DNA of 64,000 nt from Dyella thiooxydans (GTDB taxonomy: Bacteria > Pseudomonadota > Gammaproteobacteria > Xanthomonadales > Rhodanobacteraceae): positions 4,163,173 through 4,227,172 of the forward strand of contig NZ_CP014841.1 of the NCBI RefSeq assembly GCF_001641285.1, given 5' to 3'. Below are positions 1 through 6,701 of this stretch, piece by piece (the first letter of the stretch is position 1; each line of letters opens with the position of its first letter). Below the pieces are notes generated by a model. It ran no database searches. It was given only the letters and a program-made list of their open reading frames with translations, and had not been told where the DNA came from. The position numbers were made by a program, and so were the translations under genes.

Positions 1-206
1 GTGGCGCGGCCTACCTGGTGTCCAAGGCGATCAAGGCCTCCAAGGTGCTGGCCTTCGCGGACCTTGGCATGGAGGCGATCTACGAGTTCGAGGTGCAGGA
101 TATGCCGGTGACCGTGGCGGTCGACTCGGCCGGCACGTCGGTTCACAAGACCGGGCCGCGCGAGTGGCAGGCGCGGATCGGCAAGATTCCGGTCGTGGTG
201 GAGTGA
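1..206 (+). CDS. Class I fumarate hydratase, C-terminal end (partial)
   Basis: This is the 3' end of a gene entering from the left; the reading frame is open from base 3 and stops with TGA at 204-206. The visible 67 residues carry the block LGMEAIYEFEVQDMPVTVAVD followed by a VHKTGP segment. That arrangement is characteristic of the C-terminal swivelling (beta) domain of iron-sulfur class I fumarases, which interconvert fumarate and malate in the TCA cycle. The catalytic cluster-binding cysteines lie upstream, outside the window. A strong hairpin terminator follows five bases after the stop, so this gene ends its transcription unit. A related class I hydro-lyase such as L-tartrate dehydratase is the main alternative, but the residue pattern favours fumarase. 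Confidence 0.85.
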   Translation, partial: GAAYLVSKAIKASKVLAFADLGMEAIYEFEVQDMPVTVAVDSAGTSVHKTGPREWQARIGKIPVVVE

Positions 207-210
207 TCGA

Positions 211-236
211 AAAGGCCGGCATCCGCCGGCCTTTTT
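211..236 (+). terminator. Rho-independent terminator after the fumarase gene
   Basis: A nine-base-pair GC-rich stem (AAGGCCGGC pairing with GCCGGCCTT) around a four-base loop is followed by a run of Ts. It lies directly behind the fumarase stop codon and well before lysAC. Confidence 0.85.
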
Positions 237-342
237 CATGGCGGCGTCGCGGTGGTGGCTGCTCCTGTGCTGCCTTCCGGCGTCGTCCGGGAAGCTGCGG
301 TTGGCCGGCAGCTCGGCGGTTGTTGCATCGGAAACGATGAAC

Positions 343-358
343 GGACGTCTGGACGTCC
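343..358. promoter_or_regulatory. Tandem MetJ-box-like operator upstream of lysAC
   Basis: Two adjacent octamers, GGACGTCT and GGACGTCC, form a nearly perfect 16-base palindrome about 90 bases before the lysAC start. They match 13 of 16 bases of two tandem enterobacterial MetJ boxes (AGACGTCT). MetJ represses methionine and aspartate-family genes with S-adenosylmethionine as corepressor. Whether this organism has MetJ cannot be seen here, so the site could serve another regulator. Confidence 0.35.
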
Positions 359-448
359 AAACTCCAAGGTATGGCTGGCCTGTTGCAATCCCCTTGCGGC
401 AGCGCAACACTGGCGGGATTCGTCTTCCCCACAACCACCAAGAGTCTC

Positions 449-3076
449 GTGAACTCCCAAGCCCCCGCGCCGCTTTCCGCGGACGCCCCCTGGATCGTGA
501 TGAAGTTCGGCGGCACCTCCGTCGCCACGCTTCCCCGTTGGCAGAACATTCGTGAGCTGGTCGCCAGCCGCCGCGCCGAAGGCGCCCGCGTGCTGGTGGT
601 CGTCTCCGCGCTGACCGGTATCACGGACGCACTGAAACAGCTGTGCGGCGAGGGCGACCGGGCGAAACGGATGGCGGCGGCCGACGCGATCGCGCAGCGC
701 CACTATGACCTGTTGGCGCACATGCAGCTGGAGACGCCGCCGACGCTGGCCGAACGGCTGCGCACGCTGGCCGAACTGGCCGACAAGGGTCCGGCCGAGC
801 TGGGCGAGTTGGCCTGGTCGGCGCAGGTGCAGGCGCACGGCGAGCTGATGTCCAGCGCGCTGGGCGCGGCCTTTCTCAGCCACAGCGGCGTGCCGACCGA
901 GTGGGTCGACGCGCGCGAGTGCCTGAGCGCGATCGCGCTGCCCAACCAGAACGAACGCACCCGGCTGCTCTCGGCGATGGTCGATGCCCGCCCCGATCCG
1001 GCGCTCAACGCCCGGCTGGCCGAGCGTGGCGAGGTGTTCATCACCCAGGGCTTCATCGCCCGCGAGGCGGACGTCGAAGGCAGCCGCCGACGCACGGTAC
1101 TGCTCGGCCGCGGCGGCTCGGACACCTCGGCCTCGTACTTCGGCGCGCTGCTGAAGGCGGCGCGGGTGGAGATCTGGACCGACGTGGCCGGCATGTTCAC
1201 CGCCAATCCGCGCCAGGTGCCGGGTGCACGCCTGCTGCAGAAGCTGGACTACGAGGAGGCGCAGGAAATCGCCTCCACCGGTGCCAAGGTGCTGCACCCT
1301 CGCTGCCTGTCGCCGCTGCGCGAGCCGCGCGTGCCGCTGCTGATCAAGGACACCAACCGGCCCGAGCTGGAAGGCACCGTGATCGGCCCGGAGGTGCGCG
1401 AGCACGCGCCCAGCGTGAAGGCGATCAGCGCCCGCAAGGGCATCACCCTGGTGTCGATGGAGTCGGTCGGCATGTGGCAGCAGGTCGGCTTCCTCGCCGA
1501 CGTGTTCGCGCAGTTCAAGCAGCATGGCCTGTCGGTGGACCTGATCGGCTCGGCCGAGACCAACGTCACCGTGTCGCTGGATCCGACCGAGAACCTGCTC
1601 GATTCCGACGCGGTCGCCGCGCTCGCCGCCGACCTGGCCAAGGTGTGCCGGGTCAAGGTGATCGCGCCTTGCGCGGCGATCACCCTGGTCGGACGCGGCA
1701 TGCGCTCGATGCTGCACACGCTGTCCGGCGTGCTGGCCGAGTTCGGCCAGCTGCGCGTGCACCTGATCTCGCAGTCGTCGAACAACCTCAACCTGACCTT
1801 CGTGGTCGACGAGAGCGTGGTCGACGAACTGCTGCCGCACCTGCACGAACTGCTGATCGCCGCCGGCGCGCTGCGCACCGACGACAGCGCGCTGTTCGGC
1901 CCGAGCTGGCAGGCGCTGTACGGCAGCGGCGAGACGCCGGTGGCGGCCTCTGCCTGGTGGCGCGAGGCCGAACGCGAGCGGCTGTTGGCGATCGCCGCCG
2001 AGGCGACCCCGCGCTACGTCTACCACCTGCCCACGGTGCGCGCGCAGGCACGCGAGCTGAAGACGCTGGCCGCGGTGGATCGCCTGCACTACGCGGTGAA
2101 GGCCAACACGCATCCGGCGATCCTGAAAGCCATTGCCGAGGAGGGCTTCGGCTTCGAGTGCGTCTCGCCGGGCGAACTGAAGGCGGTGATGGCGGCGGTG
2201 CCGGAGAGCGCGCCGCTGCTGTTCACGCCGAACTTCGCCCCGCGCGAGGACTACGCCTGGGCCCTGACCACCCGGGCCACCGTCTCGCTGGACTCGCTCT
2301 ATCCGTTGGAACACTGGGGCGACACCTTCCGCGGCCGCGAGATCGTGCTGCGGCTGGACCTGGGTCGCGGCCTGGGCCATCACGAAAAGGTGCGCACCGG
2401 CGGCAGCGGCAGCAAGTTCGGCCTGCCGGTGGAGCAGCTCGATGCCTTCCTGCGCCTGGCCGACCGCCATGGCGTGACCGTGCGCGGCCTGCACGCGCAC
2501 CTGGGCTCGGGCATCCTCGACGCCGGCCACTGGGGTGAGGTCTATGCCCAGCTGGCCAGCCTGGCCGAACGCATCGGCAGCGTGGCCTTCCTCGACATCG
2601 GTGGCGGTCTCGGCGTGCCGTCGCACCCGGGTGAGGCGCGGCTGGACATCGCCGCGCTGGACAAGGTGCTGCGTGAGGTGAAGGCCGCCTATCCGCACTA
2701 CCAGCTGTGGATGGAACCGGGCCGCTACCTGGTGGCCGACGCCGGTGTGCTGCTGGCGAAAGTTACCCAGCAGAAGGGCAAGGGCGCGCTGCGCTACCTC
2801 GGCGTGGACACCGGCATGAACAGCCTGATCCGGCCGGCGCTGTACGACGCCTGGCACGAGATCGTGAACCTCAGCCGCCTCGACGAGCCGGCCACCGCGC
2901 TCTATCAGGTGGTCGGTCCGATCTGCGAGAGCGGCGACGTGCTCGGCAGCGACCGCCGCCTGCCCGAGGCCAGCGAGGGCGACGTGGTGCTGATCGCCCA
3001 GGCCGGCGCCTACGGCAAGGTGATGTCCTCGCCGTACAACCTGCGTGACGATGCAGGGGAAGTGATCCTCGACTGA
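449..3076 (+). CDS. lysAC: Bifunctional aspartate kinase / diaminopimelate decarboxylase
   Basis: The single protein (875 residues) catalyses the first and last steps of lysine synthesis: phosphorylation of aspartate and decarboxylation of meso-diaminopimelate to lysine. The N-terminal kinase opens with KFGGTS and is followed by two ACT domains at about 330-385 and 395-455, the usual sites of amino-acid feedback control. The C-terminal half is a fold-III PLP decarboxylase: the PLP lysine lies in YAVKAN (about K551), and a glycine-rich GGGLGVP loop and a CESGD active-site motif follow. This fusion is typical of Xanthomonadales. I chose the GTG at 449 because the residues before it look non-conserved and the kinase motif follows closely. 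An upstream in-frame ATG at 371 is possible. A MetJ-like palindrome precedes the gene. Confidence 0.93.
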   Translation: MNSQAPAPLSADAPWIVMKFGGTSVATLPRWQNIRELVASRRAEGARVLVVVSALTGITDALKQLCGEGDRAKRMAAADAIAQRHYDLLAHMQLETPPTLAERLRTLAELADKGPAELGELAWSAQVQAHGELMSSALGAAFLSHSGVPTEWVDARECLSAIALPNQNERTRLLSAMVDARPDPALNARLAERGEVFITQGFIAREADVEGSRRRTVLLGRGGSDTSASYFGALLKAARVEIWTDVAGMFTANPRQVPGARLLQKLDYEEAQEIASTGAKVLHPRCLSPLREPRVPLLIKDTNRPELEGTVIGPEVREHAPSVKAISARKGITLVSMESVGMWQQVGFLADVFAQFKQHGLSVDLIGSAETNVTVSLDPTENLLDSDAVAALAADLAKVCRVKVIAPCAAITLVGRGMRSMLHTLSGVLAEFGQLRVHLISQSSNNLNLTFVVDESVVDELLPHLHELLIAAGALRTDDSALFGPSWQALYGSGETPVAASAWWREAERERLLAIAAEATPRYVYHLPTVRAQARELKTLAAVDRLHYAVKANTHPAILKAIAEEGFGFECVSPGELKAVMAAVPESAPLLFTPNFAPREDYAWALTTRATVSLDSLYPLEHWGDTFRGREIVLRLDLGRGLGHHEKVRTGGSGSKFGLPVEQLDAFLRLADRHGVTVRGLHAHLGSGILDAGHWGEVYAQLASLAERIGSVAFLDIGGGLGVPSHPGEARLDIAALDKVLREVKAAYPHYQLWMEPGRYLVADAGVLLAKVTQQKGKGALRYLGVDTGMNSLIRPALYDAWHEIVNLSRLDEPATALYQVVGPICESGDVLGSDRRLPEASEGDVVLIAQAGAYGKVMSSPYNLRDDAGEVILD

Positions 3077-3085
3077 CCGCGTTCC

Positions 3086-3125
3086 GCCCCCGCCCTGCCC
3101 GTACGTCGACGGGCAGGGCGGGGGC
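3086..3125. terminator. Perfect 17-bp GC hairpin after lysAC
   Basis: The arms at 3086-3102 and 3109-3125 are perfectly complementary, with a six-base loop. The hairpin lies ten bases after the lysAC stop. No T-run follows, so it is either a terminator lacking a U-tract, an mRNA 3'-end stabiliser, or a degenerate palindromic repeat. Confidence 0.5.
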
Positions 3126-3133
3126 GGCGCCGT

Positions 3134-3139
3134 TAGAAT
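3134..3139 (+). promoter_or_regulatory. Candidate -10 box for murL (TAGAAT)
   Basis: TAGAAT matches five of six positions of the sigma-70 -10 consensus. It lies between the lysAC hairpin and the murL start, giving a leader of about 35 bases. No convincing -35 box is visible. Confidence 0.3.
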
Positions 3140-3179
3140 CTGCGCTTGCGCCGAGCCGCGGCCGGCGAGGGAGAACTAC

Positions 3180-4535
3180 GTGAGCCAACCGATCCAACCG
3201 CGCCTGACCCAGGTGTTCCGTTTTCTGCATGCCCGTTATGCCGACGGCGTGGCCGAACTGGCCTATGCCTTCGACGAGGGAGAGCCGCTGGTCGAACGCA
3301 TCCGCTTCCCTGCCGCCCCCGCCCTCCCGCCGGCGCGGCAGGCGGCGTTCGACGCGGCACTCAAGCTGCTGCACCTGATCGCCGGCGTGAGCTACTACAA
3401 GGCCGGCGTGCCGCCGACCATCGCCGTCGACGATGGTCCGCTGGACGATGCCACCGCCGACCTGCTTGACGCGCTGTACCTGAACGGCCTGGCCGAATTC
3501 GCCTACCGCAACGGGCTGGATCTGCGCGGTCGCATCCGTTTTCCGCGTGGCGGCCAGTCCTTGTCGGTGGCGCCGGTGCTGGGCCTGCCGAAGCGCACCC
3601 TGGTGCCGATCGGCGGCGGCAAGGATTCGCTGGTGGCGGTCGAGGCGATCAAATCCATCGGCGGTGACGCCACCGCGGTGTGGGTCGGCAACTCGCCGCT
3701 GATCGCCGCCTGTGCCGAGCGCACTAGCCTGCCCACGCTGAACATCCAGCGCGAGCTGGCGCCGGGCCTGTTCGAGCTGAACCGGCTCGGCGCGTGGAAC
3801 GGCCACATCCCGGTCACCGCGGTGAACTCGGCGATCCTCGCCGTGGCGGCGATCCTCTACGGGCACGATTCCATCGCCTTCGCCAATGAGCGATCGGCCT
3901 CGGCGGCGACGCTGGAATACGAAGGGCAGCAGGTGAACCACCAGTGGAGCAAGGGCTACGCGTTCGAGACGCTGCTGTCGGACTGGCTGCACAGCCATGT
4001 GGCAGCGGATCTCGATTACTGCTCGCTGCTGCGTCCGTATTCGGAACTGGCGATCACCCGCGCCTTCGCGAAACTCACGCCGTACTTCGACAGCTTCTCC
4101 AGCTGCAACCGCAATTTCCGCATCCTCGGCCCGAAGCCCGCCGACCGCTGGTGCGGGCAGTGCCCGAAGTGCCATTTCGTGTTCCTCGCGCTGGCGCCGT
4201 TCCTGCCCAAGCCGCGGCTCCTTACCATCTTCGGCCGCAACCTGCTGGACGACGAGTCGCAGGCGGCCGGCTTCGACGCGCTGCTCGAGTACCAGGACCA
4301 CAAACCGTTCGAATGCGTGGGCGAGGGCGCCGAGGCACGGGCGGCGATGTACGCGCTGAGCCAGCGGCCGGAGTGGGCGGAGGATGCGCTCGTCGCACGC
4401 TTCCGCAGCGAGATCCTGCCGCAGCTCGACGCATCGCAGCTGGCGCTGGAGCCGTGGCTGCAGCCGTCGGGCGAGCACCGCGTACCTGCACGGTTGCAGG
4501 GCGCCCTGGCGGCGATCGGCGGACCCAACCCATGA
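3180..4535 (+). CDS. murL: UDP-MurNAc-L-Ala-L-Glu epimerase (MurL)
   Basis: MurL epimerises the terminal L-glutamate of UDP-MurNAc-L-Ala-L-Glu to D-glutamate in an ATP-dependent reaction. This supplies D-Glu for peptidoglycan without glutamate racemase, a pathway described in Xanthomonas oryzae. The protein has 451 residues. A PP-loop-like nucleotide motif, PIGGGKDSL, lies at about 142-150, and a cysteine cluster WCGQCPKC at about 324-331 resembles a small metal or structural knuckle. The GTG start at 3180 is supported by a GGGAG ribosome-binding site a few bases upstream. murD2, its partner ligase, follows after a REP pair. I identify it from overall resemblance and from this pairing. Confidence 0.85.
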   Translation: MSQPIQPRLTQVFRFLHARYADGVAELAYAFDEGEPLVERIRFPAAPALPPARQAAFDAALKLLHLIAGVSYYKAGVPPTIAVDDGPLDDATADLLDALYLNGLAEFAYRNGLDLRGRIRFPRGGQSLSVAPVLGLPKRTLVPIGGGKDSLVAVEAIKSIGGDATAVWVGNSPLIAACAERTSLPTLNIQRELAPGLFELNRLGAWNGHIPVTAVNSAILAVAAILYGHDSIAFANERSASAATLEYEGQQVNHQWSKGYAFETLLSDWLHSHVAADLDYCSLLRPYSELAITRAFAKLTPYFDSFSSCNRNFRILGPKPADRWCGQCPKCHFVFLALAPFLPKPRLLTIFGRNLLDDESQAAGFDALLEYQDHKPFECVGEGAEARAAMYALSQRPEWAEDALVARFRSEILPQLDASQLALEPWLQPSGEHRVPARLQGALAAIGGPNP

Positions 4536-4536
4536 T

Positions 4537-4612
4537 CTGTAGGAGCGCACCCTGTGCGCGACTGCATTTCCCGGGATCCACGTCCGGTCGCGCACAGGGT
4601 GCGCTCCTACAG
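4537..4612. repeat. REP pair (REPIN) between murL and murD2
   Basis: Two perfectly inverted 26-base arms (4537-4562 and 4587-4612) flank a 24-base spacer. Each arm contains GTAGGAGCGCAC and has its own small stem (GCGCAC, loop CCT, GTGCGC), as expected for REP elements with a 5' GTAG tag, similar to the SMAG elements of Stenotrophomonas. The element starts one base after the murL stop and ends ten bases before the murD2 start. A second copy lies inside hrpA at 27041-27113. Confidence 0.9.
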
Positions 4613-4622
4613 GGGCTGGGCC

Positions 4623-5978
4623 GTGCGTATCGCTGACCTGGTGGGACGGCGCGTCGCGATCTGGGGCTTTGGCCGCGAGGGGCGGGCGGCGATCACCGCG
4701 ATCCGCGCGCAGCTGCCGGCGTTGCCGTTGGCGCTGTACTGCAGCGAGGCCGAGGTGGATGCGGCACGGGCCTTCGATCCGGCGCTGACCGTGCATGGCA
4801 TCGAGCCTGACGCGGTGGCGCTGTCCGCCTGCGACGTGGTGGTGAAGTCGCCGGGCATCTCGATCTACAAGCCGGCAGTGACCACGGCGCAGGCGCAGGG
4901 CACGGTATTCACCTCCGGCACCGCGCTGTGGTTCGGCGGGCATCCGGACGCCCGCGTGGTCGCGGTCACCGGCACCAAGGGCAAAAGCACCACCACCGCG
5001 TTGCTGGCTCACCTTGCGCGAAGTCTTGATGTTCGCACCGCGCTGGCCGGCAACATCGGCTTGCCGTTGCTGGAGCTGGATGGCCAGTCGGCTGATCTGT
5101 GGGCGATCGAGCTTTCCAGCTTCCAGACCGGTGAGGCCGGCCCGCTGGAGCTGGCCGTGGTGACCAGCCTGTACGAGGAGCACCTGGACTGGCACGGCTC
5201 GCGCGAGCGCTACGTGGCTGACAAGCTCAGGCTCGGCGACCGGGCACGCACCCTGCTGGTGAACGGCCAGCAGGCCAACCTGTTGGCGCTGACGACCGCG
5301 CACGCGGACCGTCGCTTGTTCGGCGAGCCGGATGGCTGGCATGTCGCCGACGGTTTCATCCGCCGCGGCAAGCGCGAGGTCTTCCCGGTGGCGCAGCTCG
5401 GCGTGCCCGGCCTGCACAACGCACTCAATGCCAGCGCCGCGCTGGCCGCGCTGGAGCTGCTCGGTTACGACGCGCTGGCCGCGGCGCCGGCGCTGGCCAC
5501 CTTCCGCCCTTTGCCGCACCGGCTGCAGCCGCTGGGACGGCGGGATGGGCTGGACTGGATCAACGATTCCATCGCCACCACGCCTCCGGCGGTGGTGGCG
5601 GCGCTGGAGAGCCTGCCGGGGCGCGAGATCAGCGTGCTGGTGGGCGGCTACGACCGGGGCGTGGACTGGGCGCCGTTCGTCACGCACGTGCAGGCGCATC
5701 CGCCGCGGGCGATCGTCTGCATGGGGGCGAACGGTCCGCGCATCGAAGCGGCGCTCGTCGCCGGCAACGTCGCCTGCCCGGTGTCGCGCGTGGCTGACCT
5801 GGCCGCGGCGGTGGAGGCAGGGCGTGCCGCTACGCCCGCGGGCGGCGTGGTGCTGATGTCGCCCGGCGCGCCGAGCTTCGACCAGTTCAAGGACTACGCC
5901 GAGCGCGGCCGCCGCTTCGCCACGCTGGCTGGCTTCGAGGCCGACGCCACCGGCATCGATGGCCTCGGCATCCGCTGA
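4623..5978 (+). CDS. murD2: UDP-MurNAc-L-alanine--L-glutamate ligase (MurD2)
   Basis: MurD2 is a Mur ligase that adds L-glutamate, not D-glutamate, to UDP-MurNAc-L-Ala; MurL then inverts the stereocentre. The 451-residue protein has an N-terminal Rossmann-like segment (VAIWGFGREGRAA), the Mur ligase ATP loop TGTKGKSTTT at about 116-125, and the central ELSSFQ block seen in MurD proteins. I chose the GTG at 4623: AGGGG lies seven bases upstream, and the next upstream ATG (4554) falls inside the REP pair. The flanking REP sequence thus ends immediately beside the ribosome-binding site. The 3' end overlaps the next gene by 20 bases. Confidence 0.85.
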   Translation: MRIADLVGRRVAIWGFGREGRAAITAIRAQLPALPLALYCSEAEVDAARAFDPALTVHGIEPDAVALSACDVVVKSPGISIYKPAVTTAQAQGTVFTSGTALWFGGHPDARVVAVTGTKGKSTTTALLAHLARSLDVRTALAGNIGLPLLELDGQSADLWAIELSSFQTGEAGPLELAVVTSLYEEHLDWHGSRERYVADKLRLGDRARTLLVNGQQANLLALTTAHADRRLFGEPDGWHVADGFIRRGKREVFPVAQLGVPGLHNALNASAALAALELLGYDALAAAPALATFRPLPHRLQPLGRRDGLDWINDSIATTPPAVVAALESLPGREISVLVGGYDRGVDWAPFVTHVQAHPPRAIVCMGANGPRIEAALVAGNVACPVSRVADLAAAVEAGRAATPAGGVVLMSPGAPSFDQFKDYAERGRRFATLAGFEADATGIDGLGIR

Positions 5979-6615
5979 GGTGCCGGTCGCTTGCCCGCTG
6001 TGCGGGGCGGCGACCGGTGCGCCGTGGCGCGAGGCTACCGGCGTCTACCGGCACTGTCCCAGGTGCGACCTGGTCAGCCGCGATCGCGCGACCTGGCTCG
6101 ATGCCGAGGCCGAGCGCGCGTATTACGGCACGCACGACAACCGCGTCGATGATCCGGGTTACCGGCGCTTCCTGGGTCAGCTCGCCGATCCACTGATCGC
6201 CTGCCTCGCGCCCGGTGCGCGCGGTCTGGACTACGGCTGCGGCGCGGCGCCAGCGCTGGCCTCGATGCTCACCGATGCCGGCTTTCCCGCCGTCGGCTAC
6301 GACCCGTTCTTCGCGGCCGACGACACCCTGCTCGACGCACGCTACGACTTCGTCACCTGCACCGAGGTGCTCGAGCACATGCACGATCCGCTGCGCGACC
6401 TGACGCGCATCGATGCGCTGCTGAAGCCCGGCGGCTGGCTCGGCCTGATGACCGAACTGCGCCCGCCGATGGCCGACTTCGCCCGCTGGCACTACCACCG
6501 CGATCCGACCCACGTCGGTTTTCATTCCGAAGCGTCGCTGCGCTGGATTGCGGCCCGCTTCGGCTGGACGGTGACGGCGATCGGACGCCGCGTCAGCCTG
6601 TTCCGGCGGGTGTAA
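5959..6615 (+). CDS. Class I SAM-dependent methyltransferase with N-terminal zinc ribbon
   Basis: The product has 218 residues. Two CxxC pairs (C12/C15 and C33/C36) form a likely zinc ribbon, and a Rossmann methyltransferase core follows with GLDYGCG as the SAM-binding motif I at about 88-94 and a CTEVLEHMHDP block. This layout occurs in several uncharacterised bacterial methyltransferases; the substrate cannot be read from the sequence. The ATG start overlaps the last 20 bases of murD2, which suggests translational coupling. A link to cell-wall precursors is only positional. Confidence 0.75.
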   Translation: MASASAEVPVACPLCGAATGAPWREATGVYRHCPRCDLVSRDRATWLDAEAERAYYGTHDNRVDDPGYRRFLGQLADPLIACLAPGARGLDYGCGAAPALASMLTDAGFPAVGYDPFFAADDTLLDARYDFVTCTEVLEHMHDPLRDLTRIDALLKPGGWLGLMTELRPPMADFARWHYHRDPTHVGFHSEASLRWIAARFGWTVTAIGRRVSLFRRV

Positions 6616-6647
6616 CGCCACCCGGCCGGCCCGACGCGACGGGGACG

Positions 6648-6676
6648 AAAAAGGGCGCGACGTTGCCGTCGCGCCC
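6648..6676 (-). terminator. Rho-independent terminator of the M13 peptidase gene
   Basis: Read on the minus strand, a ten-base-pair stem (GGGCGCGACG with its complement, four-base loop) is followed by TTTTT. It lies between the convergent methyltransferase and M13 peptidase genes. Confidence 0.8.
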
Positions 6677-6701
6677 CGGGGGTGTCACGGCCGGTCGGGC
6701 C

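Noticed and set aside
236..2857. Very long open frame on the minus strand opposite lysAC
   Set aside because: It mirrors the codon structure of the GC-rich plus-strand gene, its product is Arg/Gln/His-rich low-complexity sequence, and lysAC is a certain gene.
4554..4622. ATG at 4554 as the start of murD2
   Set aside because: It lies inside the REP pair, and the added residues are translated repeat. The GTG at 4623 has a ribosome-binding site and matches the expected Mur ligase N-terminus.
2871..5699. Long minus-strand open frame opposite murL and murD2
   Set aside because: It is the antisense shadow of two recognisable genes and shows no domain motifs.
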